Shown piece by piece: positions 8,373 through 16,861 of a DNA stretch of 64,000 nt (position 1 is its first letter; each line of letters opens with the position of its first letter). The notes beneath the pieces are model-generated. The model made no database searches. It was not told where the DNA came from and saw only the letters and a list, made by a program, of their open reading frames with translations. Source of the stretch: Flavobacterium johnsoniae. Its GTDB lineage: Bacteria; Bacteroidota; Bacteroidia; Flavobacteriales; Flavobacteriaceae. The translations under genes were made by a program, and so were the position numbers. Where the stretch lies: the NCBI RefSeq assembly GCF_030388325.1, contig NZ_CP103794.1:3534001-3598000 (forward strand), read 5' to 3'.

Positions 8373-10202
8373 TTAGTTTAATATATCCTTTTCGCCCTCA
8401 TTTTCATGGGGCATAATCGAAAAATCAAATGCTGGAAAATCCCTGATGGACCAGCGGGGCCTAAAAGCAAGCTCCTCTCTTGAAAGCATCCTGTAGCAGT
8501 CTATTCCCTCTTGCACAGCAAGATCCTGAATTCTGTTCATGTGTGAGGTGTATTTCGCAACGAAGTTTTCATGCGACGTTCCTTGATTGAAAATCGGTTC
8601 ATATTCTTTTCGCAAACCCTCGAATTCAAATGCGTCTATAACTTCAAGTATTTTTTCTTTTGCATCGCAGGCTGCATTCACATTTCCGGAAAATTGCAGG
8701 ATTTCATATTTAAGGATCATGCAGCATAGCATGTTTTCCCTGTATTCATTCTGTTCAAATGCTTCTGCAAGCTTGTCGAGATGATCGCAGTTCCTTCTTA
8801 GCTTCTCGAGCACTGACGGATCAACAGGCTGGAGCAGATCAAAGCTTCTGTATTTCCAGCATGAGAGATAATGAAGGTGAAACGCTTTCTGGTATTCCCA
8901 TTTTATGCCCGCCAGGGTCAAGATGCCGATCGAGATGAAATATCCGCAATTCTCGGCATAATCCACTATGCTGTTAAGACGCCAGCGGAATATTTTTTCA
9001 AGTTCAAGCCATTGCTTAAAGACAGTGGTGTGAAGAAGATTCTGGACTCGTCCCGCAACGTAGACGGAATTCTTTGCCAGATCGCTGAAAAGGATGCTGG
9101 ATTCGGCATCAATGATCTTATTGAAGGCAATGATTCGCAGTCCAATTTTTTTTTCATTTTCAATAACCTTCTGCATGGATTCGTAGAACTTCAGTATTGA
9201 AGAAGCTGGTTCTCCGCTATTGGAAGACAATTCTTCAAAAGCATTCTCAATCTGGAAAAAGGAGCCTGAATCCTCCAGATGGCCGATCTTTTTTACAGCC
9301 CGGTCGTACTGCTCTTTGGATATTATGTCCAAAAGATATCTGGTATTGAGTATAGTATGTTCGATTATCGCCCGACCCTCCGGGTCAAATTCGTCGGAAT
9401 ATTTCTTGGCGCTTTTCAGAAGGTCCATCGCCTTGTAGAGATCCCCGCGCTGAAAATAGGCAATGCCGCAAAAAAGGTAGAATCGGGGAGTTGCTGTGTT
9501 TCTTGGCCAGCTCCTTTTCTCCATTTCAATTACGGTGTCAAAACGGTGTGCATTTACAAGATCCGCGCCAAACTTGTCTATATATTCTATATTTTCCGAT
9601 ACGCTGTATACTATGTTGTCGGAATCAATGAGAAGGCTGCTGGAATTTGGGCTGTTTGACGGAAATCTGTAGCTGTTGATCCTTCTGAGAAGAACTCCGC
9701 TTGCATACGTTTCCTCGTAGATTTCCTGCACTGCCTGTTCAGAAAGAATTTTGGTGAAATAAATCTTCTGCTTTGCTTTTTGCTGCCATTTCCCATTTCT
9801 GCCCTTGATCTGATCCAGAATATTTTTGACGTTTTCGAAGTAGAAACAAGCTGAAGGATGGTGATAAAAAACATAGTAGGCGGGCATGCCGTTATTGAGC
9901 AGGTAGCTTATATTGGATGTTGAGATCTGAAGTCCGAAACTTCCATCGGTTCCCTGTTTGATTTTATTTGTCGCCTTCAGCTGGACAGCAAACCTGTAAT
10001 TGGTGTATACGCTACCTCCTGATGCAGATTCTTTTTTCAGTTCGATATGAAAATCTATCCCTTTGTCACGCATCGTTTCAGATCGTATCTCAAATTTTTG
10101 TACAGGGAACCGCTTCCTGAACAAAACACTTGAAATAGTTTCAAGACTTTCATTTGGATTCACTTTTGGAAGATTTTCGTCGTCGAAGTCCTTGACTGCC
10201 AT
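8373..10202 (-). CDS. DUF4365 nuclease-like domain protein with helical-repeat C-terminus
   Basis: 609 residues. Residues 16-170 match the DUF4365 pattern: ESLETISSVLFR, then DKGIDFHIEL with D50, then YRFAVQLKAT with Q74 and K76. LQISTSNISYLLNNGMPAYY and the FYFENVK segment follow. DUF4365 is a PD-(D/E)XK-related family often found in defence islands. Residues 180-609 are helical. RFYLFCGIAYFQRGDLYKAMDLL is interpretable as a TPR pair, and a longer repeat-like solenoid follows that could bind a partner or ligand. It is the first gene of the minus-strand nuclease group. The target is unknown. Confidence 0.72.
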   Translation of the reverse strand: MAVKDFDDENLPKVNPNESLETISSVLFRKRFPVQKFEIRSETMRDKGIDFHIELKKESASGGSVYTNYRFAVQLKATNKIKQGTDGSFGLQISTSNISYLLNNGMPAYYVFYHHPSACFYFENVKNILDQIKGRNGKWQQKAKQKIYFTKILSEQAVQEIYEETYASGVLLRRINSYRFPSNSPNSSSLLIDSDNIVYSVSENIEYIDKFGADLVNAHRFDTVIEMEKRSWPRNTATPRFYLFCGIAYFQRGDLYKAMDLLKSAKKYSDEFDPEGRAIIEHTILNTRYLLDIISKEQYDRAVKKIGHLEDSGSFFQIENAFEELSSNSGEPASSILKFYESMQKVIENEKKIGLRIIAFNKIIDAESSILFSDLAKNSVYVAGRVQNLLHTTVFKQWLELEKIFRWRLNSIVDYAENCGYFISIGILTLAGIKWEYQKAFHLHYLSCWKYRSFDLLQPVDPSVLEKLRRNCDHLDKLAEAFEQNEYRENMLCCMILKYEILQFSGNVNAACDAKEKILEVIDAFEFEGLRKEYEPIFNQGTSHENFVAKYTSHMNRIQDLAVQEGIDCYRMLSREELAFRPRWSIRDFPAFDFSIMPHENEGEKDILN

Positions 10203-10322
10203 TTTAAAAAGCTTTATCTGTAAAATTAAATAAAAACTCTCATAATTTCATTAGGCGTGAAAAATCATGAAAAAAAACATTATCTGTATTTAGTGTGGGG
10301 ATGTCCGTTAAAATCAAACAAA

Positions 10323-10351
10323 AAACTCAATCCAGGAATTGGATTGAGTTT
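10323..10351. terminator. Bidirectional-looking terminator
   Basis: Perfect 11-bp stem AAACTCAATCC (10323-10333) and GGATTGAGTTT (10341-10351) with a 7-nt loop, with A/T tracts on both sides. It lies between the reductase gene ending at 10474 and the DUF4365 gene starting at 10202 (both on the minus strand), so it most likely ends the reductase transcript. Confidence 0.65.
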
Positions 10352-10473
10352 GATAATTTGTAGTAGAGTGATTGTCTGGTGGCGATATCAATATAAAAAG
10401 CCTGTTGCGGACCAAGCACATTTTTTAATATGCTCTGCGAGAAAGGTATAAGTGCGCACCCTTTTTTAAAGTT

Positions 10474-11007
10474 TCAGCTATTTTTCTCGTATGTAAGCTG
10501 CGCTAATCCCGTTTCAAATGTTTGCGCGGATATAAACTCTAGTCTCTGTTCAGGTCTGCCGTCCTGAAAAAGCCTGGTGCCAGCACCTAAAAGAATAGGA
10601 ATTACAGATATTACAAACCCGTCTATAAGGCTGTGCATCATCAGTTCATTTATGAGTTCGGCACCGCCGTCGCAATAAATATTTTTACCATTTTCATTTT
10701 TTAGATGTTTAATTAATCCGGGGATATCGCCATTATAAAAAATTGTTCTTCCAATTTGGGGCCTTTCGGTTCTTGTAATGACATAAACATCCCGATTCCC
10801 ATTGTCATAATGTGATGGGCCTATTTCTTTGAGAACATAATCATATGTTTTTCGTCCAACTATCACGGTATCGATTTCAGAAATAAAGTCTGCATAGCCG
10901 TAATCCTCGCCCTGCTTTTCCACAAGCTTTAGAAAGCTTAGGTCATCATTTGGCTTTGCAATGTAACCATCTAAACTCATGGCAATGAAAAGTTTTATTT
11001 TTCGCAT
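10474..11007 (-). CDS. Dihydrofolate reductase family protein (RibD C-terminal domain)
   Basis: 177 residues from the Met at 11007, chosen because MRKIKLFIAMSLDGYIA is the canonical beginning of the YwjB/YyaP-type RibD_C family. The open frame upstream runs into the AraC gene and is not family sequence. Visible motifs are SLDGYIA, VGRKTYDYV, DGGAELINELM (NADPH-binding region) and PILLGAGTRLF. The family is a DHFR-like reductase fold; the substrates of these stand-alone copies are mostly unknown. The gene lies 73 bp downstream of the AraC regulator in the same direction and may be its target. Confidence 0.88.
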   Translation of the reverse strand: MRKIKLFIAMSLDGYIAKPNDDLSFLKLVEKQGEDYGYADFISEIDTVIVGRKTYDYVLKEIGPSHYDNGNRDVYVITRTERPQIGRTIFYNGDIPGLIKHLKNENGKNIYCDGGAELINELMMHSLIDGFVISVIPILLGAGTRLFQDGRPEQRLEFISAQTFETGLAQLTYEKNS

Positions 11008-11080
11008 CTGTTTTAAATTTTTGTTGTTCTGCCAAATGTAGCGGCAGAAATTTAACCGCGCTTTGTAAAAATGCGACAAA

Positions 11081-11815
11081 TTAAAGCAATGACGGTGAAA
11101 AGCCTGTATATCGCTTGATTTCATTGGTGAGATGGGCATGGTCATAGTAACCGCATTCAAAAGCAATATCTGACAGGCTTCGATTGTGATCTGATTTTCT
11201 GATAATATTCAGAGCATTCTGAAAGCGGATTATATTTGAGTATTCTTTCGGGGACAAGCCGATATAATTTTTGAAATTGCGTTCCAGCTGCCTAACTGTT
11301 GTGCAGTGCTTCTGGGACAATTCGTGGATGCCCATATATCCCTTAGCAGCATCAATGTCATTGATAACCGGCTGCAGGGGGTTGTAGCTGCTTTTCATCC
11401 GATCAGTGAAAAAGCATTCGAAATAATTAAAGGGGTCTGCTATTACCCTGTCGATATCAAATGATTTGGATTTTTCGAATTCGACAGTATTATTACTGAG
11501 TGCGCTTTGAGGATCATAGCAGTAGAAGTTGGAAAATGCTGCGGGCTTCAGGCATGCTCCCAATAAATGGGTATCGGTTTCAATTATGCTGTCTTTAAAA
11601 GAATTCATTGCTCCGACAACATAAGTTTTTCCACTGTCCATAGAAAGAGAACCGTTGTCTGTCATGCACTTGCTTCCAATATTAATCAGTATTCCCGAAC
11701 ATCCGTCCGGATATACGCGTTCCAATTCTGCTTTGGATTGGCTTCCTCTAAGTTCCCAAAAAAAGCTAATGAAAGGTTCCAGTTCTTTGCTGACTCTAAT
11801 TATTTTGTATTCCAT
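11081..11815 (-). CDS. AraC-family transcriptional regulator
   Basis: 244 residues. The N-terminal half (ELEPFISFFWELRG, VYPDGCSGILINIG, ACLKPAAF) fits the DUF6597/cupin-like sensor seen in many short AraC regulators. The C-terminal HTH_18 domain reads QKHCTTVRQLERNFKNYIG, LSPKEYSNIIRFQNAL, then LSDIAFECGYYDHAHLTNEI and FKRYTGFSP-like ending (KRYTGFSPSLL). It is a DNA-binding activator or repressor. It sits directly upstream of the RibD-like reductase. The ligand is unknown. Confidence 0.9.
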   Translation of the reverse strand: MEYKIIRVSKELEPFISFFWELRGSQSKAELERVYPDGCSGILINIGSKCMTDNGSLSMDSGKTYVVGAMNSFKDSIIETDTHLLGACLKPAAFSNFYCYDPQSALSNNTVEFEKSKSFDIDRVIADPFNYFECFFTDRMKSSYNPLQPVINDIDAAKGYMGIHELSQKHCTTVRQLERNFKNYIGLSPKEYSNIIRFQNALNIIRKSDHNRSLSDIAFECGYYDHAHLTNEIKRYTGFSPSLL

Positions 11816-11987
11816 TTATTGCTGGTTTTAAGTTATAGGAAATGAATATAATAGGAATGCTTTGCGCAATTTTTATGTAAAGTTATGTATAAATCTGAAA
11901 CACCAAGCATCATTGCACTGCAGGAAAAGAAAAAACGCAATGCTTATAGGACCGGCTGGAATTCCGAAGTGTTTTTCACTGTTCAAT

Positions 11988-12013
11988 CAGGTAATTCTAC
12001 CTGCGTTTTTTTC
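11988..12013 (+). terminator. Rho-independent terminator without an obvious gene
   Basis: CAGGTA (11988-11993), loop ATTC, TACCTG (11998-12003), then CGTTTTTTTCTGTTTT. The shape is that of a plus-strand terminator. Only a 63-codon open frame from 11885, without recognisable protein character, lies upstream. The element may end a short RNA between the AraC gene and the gene at 12100. A longer pairing of AAAAAACGCA near 11930 with TGCGTTTTTT at 12002-12011 is also possible. Confidence 0.5.
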
Positions 12014-12099
12014 TGTTTTATTTTAATAAATTTGGCTAGCTGCATTTTTTATTCTGCGCCTTCTAAACTTAAATAATGCTTTAATTATAATTTGTAATA

Positions 12100-13482
12100 A
12101 TGAAAGACTACTTTCAAAATGATGTGCCCATACTGCTAAAGCTGTCAGAGCATAAAGAACTGCTGGACGGCTTTCCTGGTGAAAGCGGAGATTCCCAGTT
12201 TGATGCGAGACTGATTTATAACCAGAGAAGACCTGAAGAGGCGCAGCTGATTATTTATTATAAGCCCTCTGATCATCTGTACCAGAAATTCAGAGCACTT
12301 GCAGAAGCAGGAACCAGCATCCTGGACTTGGTAAATCCTGCATTATCGCCATATGAATGGGTGAACCCGGAGTTTTTTGAGTTTTCTGAAAGCTCTCTGA
12401 TAGATTTTCATGAAACTAATTATTTCGATCATGACAAGAAATCCGTCATACTGGTTCTTCGAAATTTCTGTCTTTTCCAGAATGGAAGGTATGCCGCTGC
12501 CGCAAGATTCAGCCTGGCAGACAATGCCCTTTCCCATCTCACAGGATATATCCAGTACGGCCAGCTTGGAACTTATGATTCAGATGACAAATTCATTGAA
12601 CGGAATCATAACAGATGGACCAGGTTTGGTCCTGTCGAATTTATGCTGTCATTAAGCCATTCCTATAAACAGGGCGAACCAAAAAAGGATTTTGTAATAA
12701 CCAGAGATGCACAGCTGGTTCTAAGGGATGACAGCGAGAAAGTAAAAGATCTGGATCTGCTTTCCCTCGGAGAAGACTTATGCCTGCTGATGTCCCTGTA
12801 CTGGGAGAAGAACATTGATTTTTTCAATGCCCTGCTCAGGGTGAATGATAGGGATAATTATGGCACCAGGGAAGTCTTTAAGCTTTCCGGCGATAACTTT
12901 GATTCCTCGCAGGAATTTCATTTGAAGGACAAATATCAGAATATTTACGATTTTGCAGATTCGGTAAATTTTGAGAAATTCCAAACTTTCAGGGAGCTTA
13001 TACAGGAGGCTGTTCCCAGACTGTTAAGGATAAAGCACCTTGATGATATTTCAGCTTTCATGGTCCTTTACAACATCGTTGAAAAGTTCAGGAATTATTT
13101 TTTAAATGAGCCCTTGGACGGCAGTGCTTTCACTGTAAAGGAAGAATATGTATTTACGGGATCAGAAGGCTCTATTAACAGGTTCATAAAAAAGAAGATA
13201 AAAGAAATCGGTGAAATAGTCGCGGACGCAGATAAACAGGAATTTGATTCTAAAGCTTTTGAGAAAGTATCCTTTATTAAAAAGACCGGCCTTATCGATC
13301 AGTTTGAGGGTTTTATAAAATATCTCAATCTGGATCCGGACGATTATGATGTGGAATTTGGCCAGCTTATTAAAGCCAGAAACCTCATTTATCATGGAAA
13401 TCCGCCCGACAGGGATTTATCGCTGTGTAATAAGGAGCTTAAAGCGCTTGTCTATGATATCACACTTGCCATTATTGCCTGA
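12100..13482 (+). CDS. HEPN-type RNase-like protein, predicted defence
   Basis: 460-residue soluble protein. The first 260 residues form a beta-rich domain I cannot assign. The C-terminal 170 or so residues are helical (DISAFMVLYNIVEKFRNYF) and end with KARNLIYHGNPP, where R427 and H432 form the RNxxxH motif of HEPN ribonucleases, placed as in ApeA-like and other abortive-infection HEPN proteins. HEPN enzymes usually act as RNA-cleaving dimers. The gene stands alone, ends at a strong terminator, and lies near the nuclease group at 2-10 kb. Function as a single-gene anti-phage effector is inferred from the motif. Confidence 0.6.
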   Translation: MKDYFQNDVPILLKLSEHKELLDGFPGESGDSQFDARLIYNQRRPEEAQLIIYYKPSDHLYQKFRALAEAGTSILDLVNPALSPYEWVNPEFFEFSESSLIDFHETNYFDHDKKSVILVLRNFCLFQNGRYAAAARFSLADNALSHLTGYIQYGQLGTYDSDDKFIERNHNRWTRFGPVEFMLSLSHSYKQGEPKKDFVITRDAQLVLRDDSEKVKDLDLLSLGEDLCLLMSLYWEKNIDFFNALLRVNDRDNYGTREVFKLSGDNFDSSQEFHLKDKYQNIYDFADSVNFEKFQTFRELIQEAVPRLLRIKHLDDISAFMVLYNIVEKFRNYFLNEPLDGSAFTVKEEYVFTGSEGSINRFIKKKIKEIGEIVADADKQEFDSKAFEKVSFIKKTGLIDQFEGFIKYLNLDPDDYDVEFGQLIKARNLIYHGNPPDRDLSLCNKELKALVYDITLAIIA

Positions 13483-13605
13483 TACTTTTTAGCATTCAGC
13501 TTGTGGTGTCTTGGGAGCTTATTTTAAAAATCGGAGCATCCAAAATGGACGGGAAAACGATTATTGATCATCAAAACCATTCGCCTGCGCTTTATGTCAG
13601 CAGGA

Positions 13606-13636
13606 AAAGAGACAATTATTAGTTAATTGTCTCTTT
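13606..13636. terminator. Bidirectional terminator between convergent genes
   Basis: Perfect 13-bp stem AAAGAGACAATTA (13606-13618) and TAATTGTCTCTTT (13624-13636) with loop TTAGT, flanked by A and T runs. It serves the HEPN gene on the plus strand and the MscS gene on the minus strand. Confidence 0.8.
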
Positions 13637-13686
13637 AATAAGTGTGAAGATTTTCAGCGAAAGAATATCGCCTAGTATGTTGTTAT

Positions 13687-14760
13687 TTAGTTCCTTGCAA
13701 CTGAGAATACCGGAAGGCTTTCAATCTGTATGGTCTGCGTTGGATATGCAAGCTCAATTCCTTTTTCTGTAAAGGCACTGAAAATCTCAAGATAGACGGC
13801 CTGCTGGGCGTCCATATAGAAATTGTAATCCGGGTCATCGACGTAGTAGACGAATTCAAAGTTAAGGCTGAAATCCCCAAAACCTGAAAAATGCCCCCTG
13901 TCATAGCTCAGTTTATCTTTCGAGGCTATTATGTCTCCGACAATACCGGGAATGTCCCTAAGCTGTCTGTCAGTGGTCTGGTAGGTGACACGGATTGCGA
14001 AAACAATCCTTCTTCTTTCCATCCGTTTGAAGTTGCGCAGCCTGGAGTTGGTCAGGTCTGTATTGGAACAGACAAGCTGTTCTCCGTTCAGGGTTCTGAT
14101 TCGGGTGGTCTTTATCCCGATATATTCGATAACGCCGCTGTCTGTGCCCACCGTCACAAAATCTCCGATTTCAAATGGACGGTCAAAGAAGATGACAAAA
14201 TAGCTGAAGAGATCTCCAAGCACGGTCTGTGCCGCAAGCGCGATAGCAATACCTCCGACACCCAGACCCGCTACAATGGTTGTCACATTGTAGCCCATAT
14301 TATCAATCAGAAATACGGCGCCTAATAGCCAGATGATGATATTGACGATAGCGATAAGCCCGCCTGCCTGCTTTTCTTTGCTTTCGCTGTCCTGGTCGCG
14401 TTTGATAAAGGACAGCACGAATTTTTTGAAAGCGGCAATTATAATTTTGATTATAAAAAAAGTGATGGCAATCATATATGCCGTATGAAGAATATTTTTT
14501 GCCCTTAGGCCCAAGGCCAAAGTCTGCAGGGCAAAATAAACGGTGCTTATGTACAGCAGGGGAAGAATGTTCTTCTCAATGACTTCCATTGCGAATTCAT
14601 CCCAGGATGTGGCGGTTGCAGCCGCCCATTTTTTGAGCCGCTTGAAAATGTACACTTTGAATATTTTTATAATCGCGAAAAGGACAATTATAATTATCAG
14701 TGCTGTGAGCCATTTATATATTGTGTTTCCCCAAAGCGGGGTGGTTAAAATCTCATTCAT
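13687..14760 (-). CDS. MscS-family small-conductance mechanosensitive channel
   Basis: 357 residues. Four hydrophobic segments precede the pore region, which reads TIVAGLGVGGIAIALAAQTV, LGDLFSYFVIFFDRPFEIGD. This is the Gly/Ala-rich TM3 followed by the beta-domain signature of MscS. The cytoplasmic domain continues with VIEYIGIKTTRIRTL and ends with a short tail. MscS channels open under membrane tension to release solutes after osmotic downshock. The extended N-terminus is usual for Bacteroidota homologues. It is divergently placed from nothing and probably monocistronic. Confidence 0.95.
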   Translation of the reverse strand: MNEILTTPLWGNTIYKWLTALIIIIVLFAIIKIFKVYIFKRLKKWAAATATSWDEFAMEVIEKNILPLLYISTVYFALQTLALGLRAKNILHTAYMIAITFFIIKIIIAAFKKFVLSFIKRDQDSESKEKQAGGLIAIVNIIIWLLGAVFLIDNMGYNVTTIVAGLGVGGIAIALAAQTVLGDLFSYFVIFFDRPFEIGDFVTVGTDSGVIEYIGIKTTRIRTLNGEQLVCSNTDLTNSRLRNFKRMERRRIVFAIRVTYQTTDRQLRDIPGIVGDIIASKDKLSYDRGHFSGFGDFSLNFEFVYYVDDPDYNFYMDAQQAVYLEIFSAFTEKGIELAYPTQTIQIESLPVFSVARN

Positions 14761-14869
14761 GATCTTTGATTTAATTGTGTTAAAGAAATGGATACAGGCA
14801 TGCAGTGCGCAGCGTAGTTATCTGTCTTGGCAGAAACTGCTCCAAATCGAAATCCAGCAGCTATTTCTG

Positions 14870-15919
14870 CTATTGGATCCTGTATCCGATGCAGATTACA
14901 GTTTCGTCAGCATTTACAGCATCTGCATCTGTTTTGTAAAGTACGGTGCCCGACTCGGGGGCTCTGAGAGTTTTTTTCCTGTTGCCGAAAATATCGGTCA
15001 GATTGCCTATCTTCTGGCTTTCTTTGATTTTATCCCCTGGCTTAATGGAGCTGCAGAATATGCCCTGAAATGGAACCTTTATGCAGGCCTTTCTGTTATA
15101 CCTGAATTTCTTTGCGCGGGAAGGCTTTGTTGTGCCATTATTGTAGATTTCCAATTCTGCCATAATCCTGTAAAGCGCTTCTTCAGCCGATGGCTGGCTG
15201 GAGGATCCCTGTTTTTCATATCCGCCTAATGTCATGCTCAATGACGGAATTCCCAGCCTGACCGCCTGCTTCACGGCGCATTTTGAAGGCTCTCCTGATG
15301 AGAGCGGGTACGGATGGCTCAGGATGGTGCCGAGCCCGCTTGCTTCACTCAGGCGGTACGCCAGCATTGTCTGCTGCATGAATTCCGCATTGTCGTAGTA
15401 GCACATAAAAGCTATCGGATCACTGCCGGAATCGCAGCCGTTCAGCTCCAGAAATACATCAGTGGCATCAAAGACAGCTGTCGAAATAAAATCGGCGATC
15501 AATTCTGCCGCGGTTCCCTTGGCGCTGCCCGGAAAAGCATCGGAAAGATGGGACATTCGTATGTTGTCGGATTGGGAGCTGCGGCCGCTGTAGCGCTGCA
15601 CATCAGCGTCGGGAATAATAATGAGGTTTCCCTTGAGCTTTTCAGGCATTATCTCACGGCGAAGCTGCAGCAGGGAAGCGGCGGCGGAAAATCCGCCTTC
15701 GCGGATTCCGGCGGCTAGGGTAAGGGTTGGACCTTTTTCACGCCCCCTGATTAGGGTCACAGGAAGATCAGCCCAGACCGAATCCGAGGATTTCAAACAG
15801 ATGACCGTATCGGTTATGGAAGCATCCTGTTTTTCGAGGTATCTCTTAAGCGAGTTTTTTTGTGACTGGGCGCTATGGACTGCCAAAAGCGATATAAAAG
15901 AAAGAATTAAATTTTTCAT
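14870..15919 (-). CDS. Succinylglutamate desuccinylase/aspartoacylase-family protein, metal site lost
   Basis: 349 residues with a signal peptide ending near SAQS, so exported. The fold of AstE/AspA zinc hydrolases is visible: TLTLAAGIREGG, LIIIPDADVQR, FPGSAKGTAAELIADFI, FLELNGCDS, LGIPSLSMTLGG. A C-terminal barrel (LRAPESGTVLYK) follows. In active members the first two sites read GxHGxE and the fourth DLH. Here they read GIREGG and ELNG, so the His, Glu and His zinc ligands are replaced by Arg, Gly and Asn. It is probably a pseudoenzyme that binds a ligand, or has a changed function. Confidence 0.78.
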   Translation of the reverse strand: MKNLILSFISLLAVHSAQSQKNSLKRYLEKQDASITDTVICLKSSDSVWADLPVTLIRGREKGPTLTLAAGIREGGFSAAASLLQLRREIMPEKLKGNLIIIPDADVQRYSGRSSQSDNIRMSHLSDAFPGSAKGTAAELIADFISTAVFDATDVFLELNGCDSGSDPIAFMCYYDNAEFMQQTMLAYRLSEASGLGTILSHPYPLSSGEPSKCAVKQAVRLGIPSLSMTLGGYEKQGSSSQPSAEEALYRIMAELEIYNNGTTKPSRAKKFRYNRKACIKVPFQGIFCSSIKPGDKIKESQKIGNLTDIFGNRKKTLRAPESGTVLYKTDADAVNADETVICIGYRIQ

Positions 15920-16179
15920 TGCATTAAATGATCGATGATTATTCCGTCTGAATACAGAATAGCCATAGTGATTTGCAGACCGTCGGCGGGTCTGGTTTTA
16001 ATTGGTTTAAACAGGTTTTCAGCTGTATTGGAAAGCGCCGCGGGAGTGCGGGCTGCCATAGTTTTACAGGGCATATCAGACTCTTGAAGCCGAATGTTAA
16101 AAACGGGCTTTTCTCGTAAGCCGTCACTTTTTATGTTTGGTTTTGCATCTGGATAGCGCGCTGTTATACAGGCTGGCAA
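15916..16179 (-). CDS. Possible small protein overlapping the AstE-like gene
   Basis: 87-codon frame whose TGA overlaps the start of the AstE-like gene as ATGA, which would suit translational coupling. The product has no hydrophobic core pattern, signal or motif I recognise, and another frame on the same strand is open here too. It may well be non-coding leader sequence. Confidence 0.2.
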   Translation of the reverse strand: MPACITARYPDAKPNIKSDGLREKPVFNIRLQESDMPCKTMAARTPAALSNTAENLFKPIKTRPADGLQITMAILYSDGIIIDHLMQ

Positions 16180-16288
16180 TCGCAGATGGCAGCAGAGAAC
16201 ATAAAAAACGGCCTTCTTTTACGTTATGCTGAGCTGACTATTGATAGTTATGCCATCGAATAGGTAAATTCGGAATTTAATTTTGAGT

Positions 16289-16651
16289 CTAGAAAAAATG
16301 GAGTCTGTGCAGTGAGTTTTTTAAAGCGTCTGCAAATGCAGTGTCCAGCTTAAAATAAGCGGTGCTTTTGCTGTGAGGAAGCGAAAGCGCGTCATCAGTA
16401 AATTTTTCTGTTAGGGATTTTAAAAGCGCAGCGGTTTTATGCTTCTCTTTCTTGTCTTGGGAAGAAGCGTTTATGCGGATTTTCTTTTTGCTATGGGGCG
16501 CATCAACGGCGCACTGGTGGGCTTTCCTGCCTGAAATATTCTGCATTTCGGCGCAATCGGCAAGCACGGAAGAGACGCTGTGGATTTCAACGCCGTAAAG
16601 CATCCGCATGGCAAGGAGCGCCATTATCAATATGCCTTTAAAATGCTTCAT
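16289..16651 (-). CDS. Small secreted basic protein, unknown
   Basis: 120 residues. An N-terminal hydrophobic stretch (FKGILIMALLAMRMLYG) looks like a signal peptide or single membrane anchor. The remainder is rich in Lys, Ser and His, with several His (HSKKK, HKT, HSK, HRLHF). No family recognised. The gene has a dyad just upstream (16667-16717). Confidence 0.45.
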   Translation of the reverse strand: MKHFKGILIMALLAMRMLYGVEIHSVSSVLADCAEMQNISGRKAHQCAVDAPHSKKKIRINASSQDKKEKHKTAALLKSLTEKFTDDALSLPHSKSTAYFKLDTAFADALKNSLHRLHFF

Positions 16652-16666
16652 GCTAAAGAGAAAATG

Positions 16667-16717
16667 CTGATTTTATTGTTTGTTCCGGCCAAATATAAGG
16701 CATTTTAAACAAAATCA
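16667..16717. repeat. Inverted repeat upstream of the secreted-protein gene
   Basis: GCTGATTTT near 16667-16675 is repeated inverted as AAAATCAGC near 16709-16717, with neighbouring TTGTTT/AAAC also pairing. It sits just upstream of the start at 16651 and could be an operator, or a terminator for the gene at 16862. Confidence 0.35.
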
Positions 16718-16861
16718 GCCGGCATAAAACAAATATAGCAAAGATTTAACTTCATGCCTTTATGCAGTCTTGCCCATCCAAAAGTGTAAATGCCGGTTCC
16801 GCATCAGAGTGCAAAAAATAATGCTGCGAACCGATAAAGGAAAATGCTATTTCGGCCTTTT

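Noticed and set aside
11885..12076. 63-codon plus-strand open frame
   Set aside because: No motif, and a Rho-independent terminator lies inside it, so it is unlikely to be translated.
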